Numbered from the stretch's first letter, positions 34,526 to 43,702 are shown. The stretch is DNA of 64,000 nt from Agromyces cerinus subsp. cerinus (GCF_900142065.1 NZ_FSRJ01000004.1:62001-126000), one strand, 5' to 3'. Notes: generated from the sequence alone by a model not told the origin. Made by a program: numbers and translations.

Positions 34526-35691
34526 CGTGCGCCTCCTTCGGCGGTCTCGGATGCCGCGGCATCCGTGCTGTGCTCCGTCGATGCGTCCTCGAACATCGCG
34601 AGGTAGCGCGTGTAGTGCTCGCGCTGGCGCTCGACGTGGCTGTTGGGCTCGGCGTAGACGTGGTCGAAGACCGTCAGCGGCGCGGGGTCGGCGATCGTCG
34701 TGATCGCGGCGCGCAGCTCGGCCGCCGCGCGATCGGCGTCGGCCGCCACCTCGCGCTCGAGGCCGGCGACGTCGACACCGGACGCCTCGAGCAGCGCGAG
34801 CACCCGTGCGAGCGGGTCGCGCTCGCGCCACTCGGCGAGCTCGTCGTCGGTGCGATAGCGCTTGGGGTCGTCGGCCGTCGTGTGCGGGCCCATGCGATAC
34901 GTGACCGCCTCGATGAACGTCGGGCCTTCGCCGCGGCGGGCGCGGTCGAGTGCGATGCGGGTGGCCGCGAGCACGGCGAGCACGTCGTTGCCGTCGACGC
35001 GCACGCCCGGCATGCCGAAGCCGTCGGCCCGGCGGGCGAGGTGCTGCTTCGACTGCAGGCCGACGGGCTCGGAGATCGCCCACTGGTTGTTCTGGCAGAA
35101 GAAGACGACCGGGGCGTCGAAGCTCGCCGCGAAGACGAGCGCCTCGTTGACATCGCCCTCGCTCGTGGCGCCGTCGCCGAAGAACGTGATGGCCGCGGCA
35201 TCCGAGCCCTCCCAGGCCGCACCCATGGCGTAGCCGGTGGCGTGCAGGGCCTGGGCGCCGATGATGATCTGCGGCACGGCCATGCCGTGCTCGAACGGGT
35301 TCCAGCCCGAGGCCGCGGTGCCTCGCCAGACCGAGAGCAGCTCGGCCGGCTCGACCCCGCGCACCCAGGCGAGCGCGTGCTCGCGATAACTGGAGAAGAT
35401 GAAGTCGTCGTCGCGGAGCGCGCGGCCGGCGCCGATCTGCGCGGCCTCCTGGCCGGCCAGCGGCGGCCAGAGCCCGAGTTCGCCCTGACGCTGCAGGGCC
35501 GTGGCCTCGGAGTCGATGCGCCGCACGATCGCCATGTCGCGGTAGAGGCGACCGAGGGCTCCGAGATCGATGTCGGCGATCCACGGGTCGAACTCGGCGT
35601 TCGCGTGGCGTTCGCCCGTGGGGGTCACGAGCTGCACGAAGTCGTCGGGCCTCGTCAAGAGGCCGGTGGCGTCTCGGTCTGATGGGGTCAT
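34522..35691 (-). CDS. bkdA: 2-oxoacid dehydrogenase E1 alpha subunit
   Basis: 389-residue thiamine-diphosphate-binding subunit with the ThDP motif beginning FFGDGATSEGD and ending with CQNN. WPPLAGQEAAQIGAG and YRMGPHTTADDP (phosphorylation-loop region) also fit the branched-chain class. First gene of the bkdABC operon. Start ATG 35691 (MTPSDRDATG) follows AGGATCGACG; the frame is open further upstream with no homology. The divergent Lrp/AsnC gene 167 bp away is the expected regulator. Confidence 0.94.
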   Translation of the reverse strand: MTPSDRDATGLLTRPDDFVQLVTPTGERHANAEFDPWIADIDLGALGRLYRDMAIVRRIDSEATALQRQGELGLWPPLAGQEAAQIGAGRALRDDDFIFSSYREHALAWVRGVEPAELLSVWRGTAASGWNPFEHGMAVPQIIIGAQALHATGYAMGAAWEGSDAAAITFFGDGATSEGDVNEALVFAASFDAPVVFFCQNNQWAISEPVGLQSKQHLARRADGFGMPGVRVDGNDVLAVLAATRIALDRARRGEGPTFIEAVTYRMGPHTTADDPKRYRTDDELAEWRERDPLARVLALLEASGVDVAGLEREVAADADRAAAELRAAITTIADPAPLTVFDHVYAEPNSHVERQREHYTRYLAMFEDASTEHSTDAAASETAEGGAR

Positions 35692-35857
35692 CGTCGATCC
35701 TCGCTGTCGGCGGACTGGCTTCGTGGGCTGCCCGCGCCCGGCGGCACTGCCGGATACCCAGAGCGTACGTCGATCTCGCACACAGCTCAACCAACCAGAG
35801 TCGCGCTGAGCATGTTGCACGGTTCGCTCGGGTGTTCGACTGCTATCGTGTGGCGTT
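35692..35857. promoter_or_regulatory. Divergent bkdA / Lrp-AsnC promoter region
   Basis: 166 bp between divergent starts, less GC-rich than the genes around it (for example GAGCATGTTGCACGGTTC near 35807 and CTGCTATCGTGTGG near 35840). TATCGT near 35844 could serve as a -10 for the regulator. I see no single clear palindrome. Control of bkd by the neighbouring Lrp-type protein is inferred from arrangement. Confidence 0.45.
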
Positions 35858-36316
35858 ATGACCGGTTACGACGCTGTCGACAAGGCGCTGCTGACGGCGC
35901 TCGCCCCCGACCCGAGGGCGACCGTGGTGGCGCTCGCAGACCGCCTCGGCCTCTCGCGCAACACCGTGCAGGCGCGCATGGCGCGCCTCGAGGCATCCGG
36001 CGCCTTCCTCTCGTTCGAGCGCAGCATGGACCCGGCGCCCCTCGGCTACCCCATCGAGGCGTTCATCTCGGTGCACGTGCGCCAGAAGCTGCTCGGCGAC
36101 GTCGTCGACGAGATCGGCCGCATCCCCGAGGTGATCCAGGCGCACGGGCTCTCGGGGTCGATCGACCTGCTCGTGCGGGTGGTCTGCCGCGACGCGCACG
36201 ACCTCTTCCGCATCGACGGCGAGATCCTCGCGATCGACGGGGTCGAGCGCACCGAGACCTCGCTCGCGATGGGCGAGCTCATCCCCTACCGGCTCGCCCC
36301 GCTGCTCGAGCGCTGA
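35858..36316 (+). CDS. Lrp/AsnC family regulator (BkdR-like)
   Basis: 152 residues: an N-terminal helix-turn-helix (VALADRLGLSRNTVQARMARL, about 24-45) and a C-terminal RAM/AsnC ligand domain (AFISVHVRQKLLGDVVDEIG, LSGSIDLLVRVVCRDA). It is divergent from the bkd operon. Lrp-type BkdR proteins activate bkd genes in response to branched-chain amino acids in other bacteria, so that role is likely here. It ends 12 bp before the convergent beta-galactosidase stop. Confidence 0.92.
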   Translation: MTGYDAVDKALLTALAPDPRATVVALADRLGLSRNTVQARMARLEASGAFLSFERSMDPAPLGYPIEAFISVHVRQKLLGDVVDEIGRIPEVIQAHGLSGSIDLLVRVVCRDAHDLFRIDGEILAIDGVERTETSLAMGELIPYRLAPLLER

Positions 36317-36328
36317 GGCACCGACCGC

Positions 36329-38182
36329 TCAGTCGAACGACTCGATGTACTCCTCTTCGGGCCCGAGCTCGGGGGCTTCGCGCAGTTCGAGGACCTCGCC
36401 GCTCCGCTCGAGTTCGAGCACGATCACGGTGTTGACGCCGGCGCGCAGCAGCGGCGACGGCACGTAGAGCGTGACCTGCGGTCCGATCTCCCAGTAGCGG
36501 CCGAGGAGGAACCCGTTGACCCAGACGAAGCCCTTCGCGAAGCCGGGCAGCGCGAGGAAGGTGTCGGCTGCCGACTCGACCTCGAACGTCGCGGTGAAGA
36601 ACCCCGCGGCGCCCGGTTCGACCGGCTCGACGCCGTCGGCGTCGGAGCCGGCGATCGTCGGGGCCGTCGCCGCCTCGAGCTCGGACCGGCTCCACTCGTC
36701 GAGCGCGATCGGCCGGCTCCGCCAGCCCTGCACGATCCGGCGGTCGACCTGCACCACGCCGAGGATGCCCTTGCCCTGGCCGAGCAGGGGCCCGTAGTTG
36801 ATGCGACCCTGGTTCTCGACGAGAACCTCGAGACGCGCCCGCTCGCCGTGCCCCGTGACCTCGAGACCGGCCTGCGCACTCGCCGTGTCGACGACACCGA
36901 CGAACCGGCCGTCGACCCAGACCTGGGCGCGGTCGTGCAGACCCCGCATCGAGATCGTGCTCGTGCCGCGCGGCAGGATCGGCATCGCCTCGTAGAGCAC
37001 GAGTCCGGCGTCGAGCCCGAGCTCCTCGAAGCTCGCGGGAGCGACGGCGGCGGATGCCTCGTGGCCGCCCGCAGCCCGCAGCGCCGGCAGCAGTGCCGCA
37101 CCGACCGCCGTCGGCAGGCGCCGGGCCGCGAGCACGGGTCGCTCCTCGGGGATCGCCGGAGGCACGACGCCCGTGAACGCCTCGAGTCGCTGCCGGAGCA
37201 TCCGGCCCTTCTCGGTGATCGCGCCGTGCTCGCTCACCGGCGCGTCGGAGTCGTAGCTCGTGACCGTCGGCTGCAGCACGCGACCGTCGTGGTTCGCACC
37301 CGACCAGAGCCCGAAGTTCGTGCCGCCGTGCGCCATGTAGATGCTGACGGAACCGCCGACCTCGAGGATCTCGTCGATCACGCCGACCGACCCGCCGGGC
37401 TCCCGCACATGGTGGCGCTCGCCCCAATGATCGAACCAGCCGTTCCAGTACTCGGCGCAGAGGAACGGCTCGCCGTCGCGGCGCGACCGCAGCAGCTCGA
37501 ACGCCTCGCGGGCACGGGAACCGAACGTCGCCGTCGCGAGCACGCCGGGAACGGTGCCGCCGTCGAGCATGAGCTCGGTCGGTCCGTCGGCGGTGTAGAG
37601 CAGCTCGGTGATGCCTCGGTCGACGAGCGCGTCACGGAGCCGGCGGAGGTAGGCCGCATCGTCGCCGTAGCTGCCGAACTCGTTCTCGAGCTGCACCGCC
37701 ACGACCGGGCCGCCGCGGCTCGCCTGCAGCGCGGCCAGCCGCGGGATGAGCTCGTCGAACCACTCCTCGACCGCGGTCATGTAGCGGTCGTCGCTCGAGC
37801 GCGGCCGGAGACCCGGCACGCCGGTCAGCCACGACGGGAGGCCCCCGTTGTCCCACTCGGCGCAGATGTACGGGCCCGGTCGCACGATCACGTCGAAGCC
37901 GAGCTCGCCGGCCAGTGCGATGAAGCGCTCGACGTCGCGCCATCCGCTGAAGTCGGCATCGCCCGGGCGGCGCTGGTGGAAGTTCCACGCGATATAGGTG
38001 TCGACCGTGTTGAGGCCGAGTGCGGCGAGGCGCTCGAGACGGTCGCGCCAGAGCTCGGGGTGCACCCGGAAATAGTGGACGGATCCGCTCAGCACCCGGT
38101 GCGGCGCACCGTCCCGGAGCAGCTCGCCGTCGCGGAAGGCGAGGATCGGCGCGGTGATCGTGGATGGAGCGGGGCGGGTCAC
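36329..38182 (-). CDS. Beta-galactosidase, glycoside hydrolase family 35
   Basis: 617 residues. GH35 catalytic acid/base Glu168 lies in VVAVQLENEFGSYG and nucleophile Glu244 in LCAEYWNGWFDHWG; SGSVHYFRV and RPGPYICAEWDNGGLPSWL are also typical. C-terminal beta-sandwich jelly-roll domains include a galactose-binding-like segment. There is no signal peptide, so it acts inside the cell on imported beta-galactosides. The GTG start overlaps the upstream permease stop (GTGA). Last gene of the SBP-permease-permease-GH35 operon. Confidence 0.94.
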   Translation of the reverse strand: MTRPAPSTITAPILAFRDGELLRDGAPHRVLSGSVHYFRVHPELWRDRLERLAALGLNTVDTYIAWNFHQRRPGDADFSGWRDVERFIALAGELGFDVIVRPGPYICAEWDNGGLPSWLTGVPGLRPRSSDDRYMTAVEEWFDELIPRLAALQASRGGPVVAVQLENEFGSYGDDAAYLRRLRDALVDRGITELLYTADGPTELMLDGGTVPGVLATATFGSRAREAFELLRSRRDGEPFLCAEYWNGWFDHWGERHHVREPGGSVGVIDEILEVGGSVSIYMAHGGTNFGLWSGANHDGRVLQPTVTSYDSDAPVSEHGAITEKGRMLRQRLEAFTGVVPPAIPEERPVLAARRLPTAVGAALLPALRAAGGHEASAAVAPASFEELGLDAGLVLYEAMPILPRGTSTISMRGLHDRAQVWVDGRFVGVVDTASAQAGLEVTGHGERARLEVLVENQGRINYGPLLGQGKGILGVVQVDRRIVQGWRSRPIALDEWSRSELEAATAPTIAGSDADGVEPVEPGAAGFFTATFEVESAADTFLALPGFAKGFVWVNGFLLGRYWEIGPQVTLYVPSPLLRAGVNTVIVLELERSGEVLELREAPELGPEEEYIESFD

Positions 38183-39054
38183 TTGATGGCTCCGGCGGTG
38201 AGGCCCGCGCGCCAGAAGCGCTGCAGGGAGAGGAAGGCGATGACGAGCGGGATGATCGAGAGGAAGGCGCCGACGACCACGGTGCCCGCAGGCACGTTGC
38301 CGTTGGAGGCCGACCAGCCGACGAGCCCGACGACGACCGGCTGCAGGGAGCTGTCGTTCAGCACCATCGCCGGAAGGAGGTAGTTGTTCCAGACCTCGAC
38401 GAACTGGAACAGGAAGATCGTCACGAGAGCCGGAGTCATGATGCGCATCGAGACCGAGCGGAAGATGCGGAACTCGCCCGCCCCGTCGAGCCGGCCCGCC
38501 TCGATCAGCTCGTCGGGCACCGACTGCGCGGCGAACACGCTCGCGAGGTAGACGCCGAACGGGCTCACGATCGAGGGCAGCAGCATCGCGAGCGGGGTGT
38601 TCAGGAGGCCGATCTGGTTGAACATGAGGAAGAGCGGCAGCGTGAACATGACCTTCGGGATCAGCACTGCGGCGAGGATGACGCCGAACACGACGCCCCG
38701 GCCGCGGAAGGCGTACTTCGCGATCGCGTAGCCGGCCATCGCCGAGATGATCGTGCCGATGAGGGCGGCGGTGCCCGAGTAGAAGATGCTGTTCAGCATC
38801 CACGTGCCGAAGATGCCGTCGTTCACATCGAAGACGAGGGCGATGTTCTCGACGAGGCCGAATCCGTCGAACCAGAGGCCGCTGCCGCTGAACTGGTGCC
38901 CGGCCGGCTTCGTGGCGGCGACGATCAGCCACCAGATCGGCATGAGGAAGTAGAACGCCGCGAGGAGCAGCACGGCCATGACGCCGAAGCGGCTCGCGGG
39001 CGTGGTGTCGCGCTGGCCACGGGGCCGCGTGGCAGAGGCGAGGGTCGGGGTCAA
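38179..39054 (-). CDS. Sugar ABC transporter permease (MalG-like)
   Basis: 291 residues, six predicted membrane helices and the cytoplasmic EAA loop (ELIEAGRLDGAGEFRIFRSV) that docks the ATPase. The start is a TTG that overlaps the MalF-like stop (TTGA) and has GGGGAG five bases upstream. It forms the importer channel with the preceding permease. As often in actinobacteria the ATPase gene is absent, and a shared MsiK-type ATPase is presumably encoded elsewhere. Confidence 0.93.
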   Translation of the reverse strand: MTPTLASATRPRGQRDTTPASRFGVMAVLLLAAFYFLMPIWWLIVAATKPAGHQFSGSGLWFDGFGLVENIALVFDVNDGIFGTWMLNSIFYSGTAALIGTIISAMAGYAIAKYAFRGRGVVFGVILAAVLIPKVMFTLPLFLMFNQIGLLNTPLAMLLPSIVSPFGVYLASVFAAQSVPDELIEAGRLDGAGEFRIFRSVSMRIMTPALVTIFLFQFVEVWNNYLLPAMVLNDSSLQPVVVGLVGWSASNGNVPAGTVVVGAFLSIIPLVIAFLSLQRFWRAGLTAGAIK

Positions 39055-39965
39055 CGATCTCCCCTTCCGGTGATCTTGAAGAAGACGAACGAGGTGACGC
39101 CGACGAGCAGGGCGAGCACGACCGACTCCGCCGCGGCATACGGGTAGTTCTGCGCCGCGACCTGGGACTGCGCGGCCATGAGCGGCGTGTAGGTCGACGT
39201 GATGGCTCCGCCCGAGATGGACTTCAGCACGGTGGGCTCGTTGAAGAGCTGCGCGGAGCCGATGATCGAGAAGACCGTCGTGAGGATGAGCGCCGGGCGC
39301 ACCATCGGGATCTTGATGCTCCAGGCGGTGCGCCACGACGAGGCGCCGTCGATCTTCGCCGCCTCGAGGGTCTCGGCCGGGATGGTCTGCAGCGCCGAGT
39401 AGATGATGAGCATGTTGTAGCCGGTCCAGCACCAGGTCACGACATTGGCCACCGACCAGAGGGCCAGGCCATCGCTGAAGAACGGGATGCTGAACCCGAA
39501 CGCGGACTCGAGGAACCCGTTGATCGGGCTCGTGACCGGCGAGTAGAGGAACGACCACATCACCGCGGCGACCACGCCGGGCACCGCGAACGGCAGGAAG
39601 CTGCCGAGGCGGAAGAAGCCGCGGCCGCGAGCCGACTTCGAATCGATGAGCAGGGCGATGAAGAGCGCGAGGCCGAGCATGACGGGCACCTGCACGATGC
39701 CGAACAGCAGCACGCGCCCGAGCGAGGCGAGGAACTCGTCGTCGGTGAAGACCCGCGCGTAGTTGGCGAAGGGATCGAAGGTGAGCGTCGGCGCGGTGAG
39801 CCCGAGGCCGTCGCGTTGGAGCGTGAAGAGGCTCTGGATGAACGCGAAGGCGATCGGAGCGAGGTACATCGCCGCGAAGAGCACGAGGAACGGGGTGAGG
39901 AACAGCCATGGCGTGCGCCATATGCGCACGCGTGCGCTTGCTCCGTTCGTGGTGACCGTGGTCAT
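39051..39965 (-). CDS. Sugar ABC transporter permease (MalF-like)
   Basis: 304 residues with six membrane helices and the EAA loop AETLEAAKIDGASSWRTAWS. Start ATG 39965 (MTTVTTNGASARVRIW). It follows the solute-binding protein gene by about 97 bp and overlaps the second permease by 4 bp. With the GH35 enzyme the system probably imports a beta-galactoside or galacto-oligosaccharide. Confidence 0.93.
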   Translation of the reverse strand: MTTVTTNGASARVRIWRTPWLFLTPFLVLFAAMYLAPIAFAFIQSLFTLQRDGLGLTAPTLTFDPFANYARVFTDDEFLASLGRVLLFGIVQVPVMLGLALFIALLIDSKSARGRGFFRLGSFLPFAVPGVVAAVMWSFLYSPVTSPINGFLESAFGFSIPFFSDGLALWSVANVVTWCWTGYNMLIIYSALQTIPAETLEAAKIDGASSWRTAWSIKIPMVRPALILTTVFSIIGSAQLFNEPTVLKSISGGAITSTYTPLMAAQSQVAAQNYPYAAAESVVLALLVGVTSFVFFKITGRGDR

Positions 39966-40062
39966 GTCGCTCCTTGTCGTGCGTGCGTCGGGTGACGGAT
40001 GGCGGGCCGATGCTCGGCCCGCCATCCGTTGGTCCGCGGCACTCGGCCGCGGGAAACGGACC

Positions 40063-41355
40063 CTACTCGGAGACCGAGAGGCCCTGCGCCTCGAGCGCGT
40101 CGACCGTCTTCTGCTGGGTGGTCGCGAGCGCGTCGGCGATCGTGCCGGTGCCGGCCCATGCAGCGCTCAACCCGTCGTCGAGGAACCCGACCGTCTCAGG
40201 CATGTTTGGACCCCAGACCCAGCCGTCGGCGACGTGCTCGGAGGACTCGGTGAACACCTCGTAGATGTTCTGGCCGCCGAAGTAGTCGTCGCCTTCGCTG
40301 AGCACCGGGAGGGAGAGCAGCTCGGTCGCCGCCGGGTAGAAGCCGGCCGATTCGATGAGCGCCGAGAACGTGTCGGCGTCGGTGCTCATGAAGTGCGCGA
40401 AGTCCCACGCGGCCTCGGGGTTCTCGCAGCCCTTCAGCACGGCCGTGCCGGAGCCGCCGACGTTGCCGGTGACCTCGTCGCCGGCGTTCCACTGCGGCAT
40501 CGGCGCGACGGCCCACTTGCCTGCGCCGTCGGGGGCGCTGCCCTTGAGGATTCCGGCGATCCAGACCGCGCCGACGTGCGTGGCGATGCTGCCGTCACCG
40601 AGCCCGGTGTACCAGGACTGGTCCCACATGGGCGCGGGGCTCAGCAGTCCCTCGTCGACCATGCCCTGCCAGTAGGAGGAGACCTGCTCGCCCTCGGGCG
40701 AATCGATCGACACCTTCCACGAGTCGCCGTCGACGCCGAACCACGGCGCCTGAGCCTGCCAGTCGAACCCGGCGTAGTCGTAGTTGAGGTAGGTCGCCGA
40801 GATGTACTTCGACGGGTCGGCCGCGTGGATCTTCTGCGCAGCGGCCTGGTACTCGTCCCAGGTGGTGGGCACGGCGAGCCCGAGGGAGTCGAAGACCTCG
40901 GTGTTGTAGAAGAGGGCCATCGGGCCCTGGTCGACGGGCACGCCGTAGACGGCGTCGCCGACGCTCATCGCCGACCAGGTGGCCGCGCTGAAGTCGCCCT
41001 CGTCATCGGCGGCGACGTCGGAGACGTCTTCGAGCGCGCCCTGTGCGGCGAAGCTCGTGAGCGTCTCGTAGCCGACCTGTCCGAGGCAGGGCGCGTTGCC
41101 GGCGGTCACGGCGTTGAGCATCTTCTCGTAGCCGCCCTTCGCACCGGGGGCCACTTCTTCGTAGTTGACCTTCACCTCGTCCTGGGAGGCGTTGTACGCC
41201 GAGACCGCGTCGGCGTAGCCCGGGGCCCAGCCCCAGAAGTCGATCTCGACGGGGCCGTCGGCAGTCGCGCCGCCACCGCTCGAGCAGGCCGTGAGCGCAA
41301 GGCCAACCGCGACCGCTCCGGCCAGACCGGCCGAGCGAAGTGCTGTCTTCTTCAC
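40063..41355 (-). CDS. Extracellular sugar-binding lipoprotein
   Basis: 430-residue family 1 solute-binding protein. A signal peptide with lipobox LTAC (Cys near 24) is followed by SSGGGA and the mature EIDFWGWAPGY start common to sugar-binding proteins. VYGVPVDQGPMALFYNTEVF and TWDEYQAAAQKI are typical. The GTG start is supported by GGGAGATTCA. First gene of the operon, divergent from a LacI regulator. Specificity for beta-galactosides is inferred from the GH35 gene. Confidence 0.93.
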   Translation of the reverse strand: MKKTALRSAGLAGAVAVGLALTACSSGGGATADGPVEIDFWGWAPGYADAVSAYNASQDEVKVNYEEVAPGAKGGYEKMLNAVTAGNAPCLGQVGYETLTSFAAQGALEDVSDVAADDEGDFSAATWSAMSVGDAVYGVPVDQGPMALFYNTEVFDSLGLAVPTTWDEYQAAAQKIHAADPSKYISATYLNYDYAGFDWQAQAPWFGVDGDSWKVSIDSPEGEQVSSYWQGMVDEGLLSPAPMWDQSWYTGLGDGSIATHVGAVWIAGILKGSAPDGAGKWAVAPMPQWNAGDEVTGNVGGSGTAVLKGCENPEAAWDFAHFMSTDADTFSALIESAGFYPAATELLSLPVLSEGDDYFGGQNIYEVFTESSEHVADGWVWGPNMPETVGFLDDGLSAAWAGTGTIADALATTQQKTVDALEAQGLSVSE

Positions 41356-41536
41356 TGAATCTCCCTTGAATGTGAATGCAGAGGTGCTGGCCGAGGGGCC
41401 GTCGTCGGACAGCATTACACAGATTGTTACCGATCTCAACAACGGGAATTCCCAGTGGCAGAGGGGAAGTTGCGACATCCCCACCGAATCGTGTCCAATG
41501 GGTATGATCGGTAACATCACCGCGGATGGAGGGTCC
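41356..41536. promoter_or_regulatory. Divergent promoter with two inverted TGTTACCGATC sites
   Basis: The gap between the SBP and LacI starts. TGTTACCGATC at 41425-41435 is repeated as its exact reverse complement GATCGGTAACA at 41506-41516, about 80 bp apart. This word resembles half of LacI/GalR-family operators. Spacing close to whole helical turns would allow looping between two bound regulators. Binding by the adjacent LacI protein is inferred. Confidence 0.7.
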
Positions 41537-42595
41537 ATGCCGCATCGACGCCCCGATGGAGCGACCATGAGCAGCACACCGAGATCCTCTGCCGGCCGGG
41601 CCCCCGACATGGCCGACGTCGCGGCGCTCGCAGGGGTCTCGAAGCAGACCGTCTCGCGCGCGCTCAGCAACCACCCGAACGTCACCGCCCTCACCCGCGC
41701 GAAGGTCGAGGAGGCGGTCGCCCAACTCGGCTACCGGCGCAATGCCGCCGCGAGCATGCTCTCCTCCGGGCGCAGCCGAACGATCGGCGTCGTGAGCATG
41801 CCGACGCTCAACTACTCGAGCGCCGTGATCAGCTACAGCATGGAGCGCGCGGCGCGCGCCGCCGGCTACGCCGTCAGCATGGCCACCACGACCTCGCTCT
41901 CCCCCGAAGCCATCGCCGAGGCGATGTCCCGCCTCGCCGAACAGGCCGTCGAGGGCATCGTGCTCGTCGTGCCGCTCCTCGTCGGCAGCGACGCCACCGA
42001 GGAGATCAGCCGACGCATCCCCACGGTCACCATCGACGGATCGAGGTCGGCGTCGACCCAGGTCGTCGCGGTCGACCAGACCTCGGTCGGGCGCCTCGCG
42101 ACCGAGCACCTGCTCTCCCTCGGCCACGACACCGTCTGGCACCTGGCCGGGCCCGGCGAGTGGGTCGAGGCCGGCGAGCGCGAGTCCGGATGGCGCGCGG
42201 CACTTCAGGCGGCCGGCCGAGACGTTCCGCCGATCCTCCGCGGCGACTGGTCGCCCGAATCGGGATATCAGGCCGGACTCCTCCTCGCCCGCATGCCCGA
42301 AGTCACCTCGGTCTTCGCCTCGAGCGACGAGATGGCCTTCGGCGTCATCAGAGCCCTGCACGAGCAGGGCAGACGCGTGCCCGACGACGTCTCGGTCATC
42401 GGCGTCGACGACATCGCCCTCGCCGCGTACTGCAGCCCGGCGCTCACCACGGTGGCCCAGCCCTTCGAGGAGATCGGTCGGCTCGCCGTCGACCACCTGA
42501 TCGAGGTCATCGTCGACCCCGACTCGACGCCCCCCGCTCCGACCACCGTCGCGGCGTCGCTCGTGGTGCGGGGCAGCACGGCACCGCCCGCCTGA
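41537..42595 (+). CDS. LacI family transcriptional regulator
   Basis: 352 residues. The N-terminal helix-turn-helix is MADVAALAGVSKQTVSRALS with the hinge NAAASMLSSGRSRTIGVV, followed by a periplasmic-binding-like sensor domain (FASSDEMAFGVIRALHEQGR, VSVIGVDDI). ATG 41537 has GGAGG four bases upstream; ATG 41567 is a shorter alternative. It probably represses the divergent sugar-uptake/GH35 operon and is relieved by a galactoside. Confidence 0.93.
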   Translation: MPHRRPDGATMSSTPRSSAGRAPDMADVAALAGVSKQTVSRALSNHPNVTALTRAKVEEAVAQLGYRRNAAASMLSSGRSRTIGVVSMPTLNYSSAVISYSMERAARAAGYAVSMATTTSLSPEAIAEAMSRLAEQAVEGIVLVVPLLVGSDATEEISRRIPTVTIDGSRSASTQVVAVDQTSVGRLATEHLLSLGHDTVWHLAGPGEWVEAGERESGWRAALQAAGRDVPPILRGDWSPESGYQAGLLLARMPEVTSVFASSDEMAFGVIRALHEQGRRVPDDVSVIGVDDIALAAYCSPALTTVAQPFEEIGRLAVDHLIEVIVDPDSTPPAPTTVAASLVVRGSTAPPA

Positions 42596-42655
42596 TTCCG
42601 AGCTGCGACGCGGCGCGCACGGCGATCGAACGCTCCGGTGTCATAGTCTGGCGCC

Positions 42656-43591
42656 ATGACCGGCATGGGTCCGATGTCGCATGCGACGCCGAAGCGCATC
42701 GCCGTGCTCCGCTGCGAACGGCTCCCCGACTTCGTGACCTGGGAGATCCCCGATGTGGAGTCGCTGTTCGACGACGACCGGCGGCTCCTCGACGCCTTCG
42801 CCGGGCTCGGCGTCGACGCCGAACCCGTGGCATGGAGCAGTGCTGGTGTCGACTGGGACGCGTACGACGCAGTCGTGATCCGGAGCACGTGGGACTACGT
42901 CGATCGACTGCCGCAGTTCCTCGACGTGGTCACGGCCATCGAGCGGTCGAGTGCCGCACTCCTCAATTCCGCTGCGGCCGTGCGCTGGAACGCCGACAAG
43001 CACTACCTCGACGACCTCGACCGCTTCGGCGTGCCCATCGTGCCGCTCGTGCGCGGGACGCCGTCCGCCGGAGCGCGGCTCCACGAGGCGGTCGCCGAGG
43101 CGGGCTGGCACGAACTGGTGCTGAAGCCCGCGGTCGGCGTGGGCGGGTCGGGCGTCGTGCGCTCCGACGCCGCATCCCTCCAGCAGGCACTCGACGCCAT
43201 CCCGCCCGAGACCGAGATCATGGTGCAGCCGTTCGCACCGGCGATCCTCGACGAGGGCGAACTCTCGTTCGTCTTCCTCGGCGACGAGTCGAGTCACGTG
43301 CTGCGAAAGCGTCCGGCCACCGGCGACTTCCGGGCGCACGGCATCTACGGCGGCACCGTGGAGCGAGCCACCGTCGACCCGTCGGACCTCGCGGAGGTGC
43401 AGTCGATGCTCGCGCGCCTCCCGTTCGACCTGCTGTACGCACGCGTCGACGTCGTGCGACTCGAGGGGCGGCTCGCCGTGCTGGAGTTGGAGCTCATCGA
43501 ACCGATGCTCTACCTCGGTCTCGCGCCGGGCAGCGCCGAGCGACTCGCCGATGCGACCCTCGCCCGACTCACTCGGCCGGCGCCCGGCTGA
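42656..43591 (+). CDS. ATP-grasp family protein (RimK/glutathione-synthase-like)
   Basis: 311 residues. ATP-grasp hallmarks: LVLKPAVGVGGSGVVRS (P-loop-like lysine strand), an EIMVQPFAP segment and the C-terminal metal/ATP region YARVDVVRLEGRLAVLELEL with IEPMLYL. The N-terminal part (STWDYVDRLPQFLDVV) matches the RimK/cycloserine-synthetase-like subgroup. It would ligate a carboxylate to an amine, but no substrate or partner gene is adjacent, so the product is unknown. Confidence 0.85.
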   Translation: MTGMGPMSHATPKRIAVLRCERLPDFVTWEIPDVESLFDDDRRLLDAFAGLGVDAEPVAWSSAGVDWDAYDAVVIRSTWDYVDRLPQFLDVVTAIERSSAALLNSAAAVRWNADKHYLDDLDRFGVPIVPLVRGTPSAGARLHEAVAEAGWHELVLKPAVGVGGSGVVRSDAASLQQALDAIPPETEIMVQPFAPAILDEGELSFVFLGDESSHVLRKRPATGDFRAHGIYGGTVERATVDPSDLAEVQSMLARLPFDLLYARVDVVRLEGRLAVLELELIEPMLYLGLAPGSAERLADATLARLTRPAPG

Positions 43592-43639
43592 GCCCGCTTC
43601 GATCCCCCACCGACGAGCGGTTCCGCGGGCACCGAAGAG

Positions 43640-43701
43640 TTGCAGAGAACTCGTTGCAAACAAATCCTTGCAAAGATTCCTTTGCAGCGGTATCTTTGCA
43701 A
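43640..43701. promoter_or_regulatory. Five TTGCA(A/G) repeats at exact 14-bp spacing
   Basis: TTGCAG (43640), TTGCAA (43654), TTGCAA (43668), TTGCAG (43682) and TTGCAA (43696) start every 14 bp. The last ends one base before the ATG of the ArsR-type gene at 43703. TTGCAA is itself palindromic; 43668-43677 and 43692-43701 also form a 10-bp inverted repeat. No Shine-Dalgarno fits in this stretch. It is best read as a cooperative operator for autoregulation, probably over a leaderless or very short 5' end. Confidence 0.8.
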
Positions 43702-43702
43702 C

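Noticed and set aside
43640..43702. Upstream TTG start for the ArsR-like protein
   Set aside because: The stretch is a 14-bp-phased repeat, would encode an odd Lys/Arg/Cys tail and has no ribosome site; ATG 43703 is preferred.
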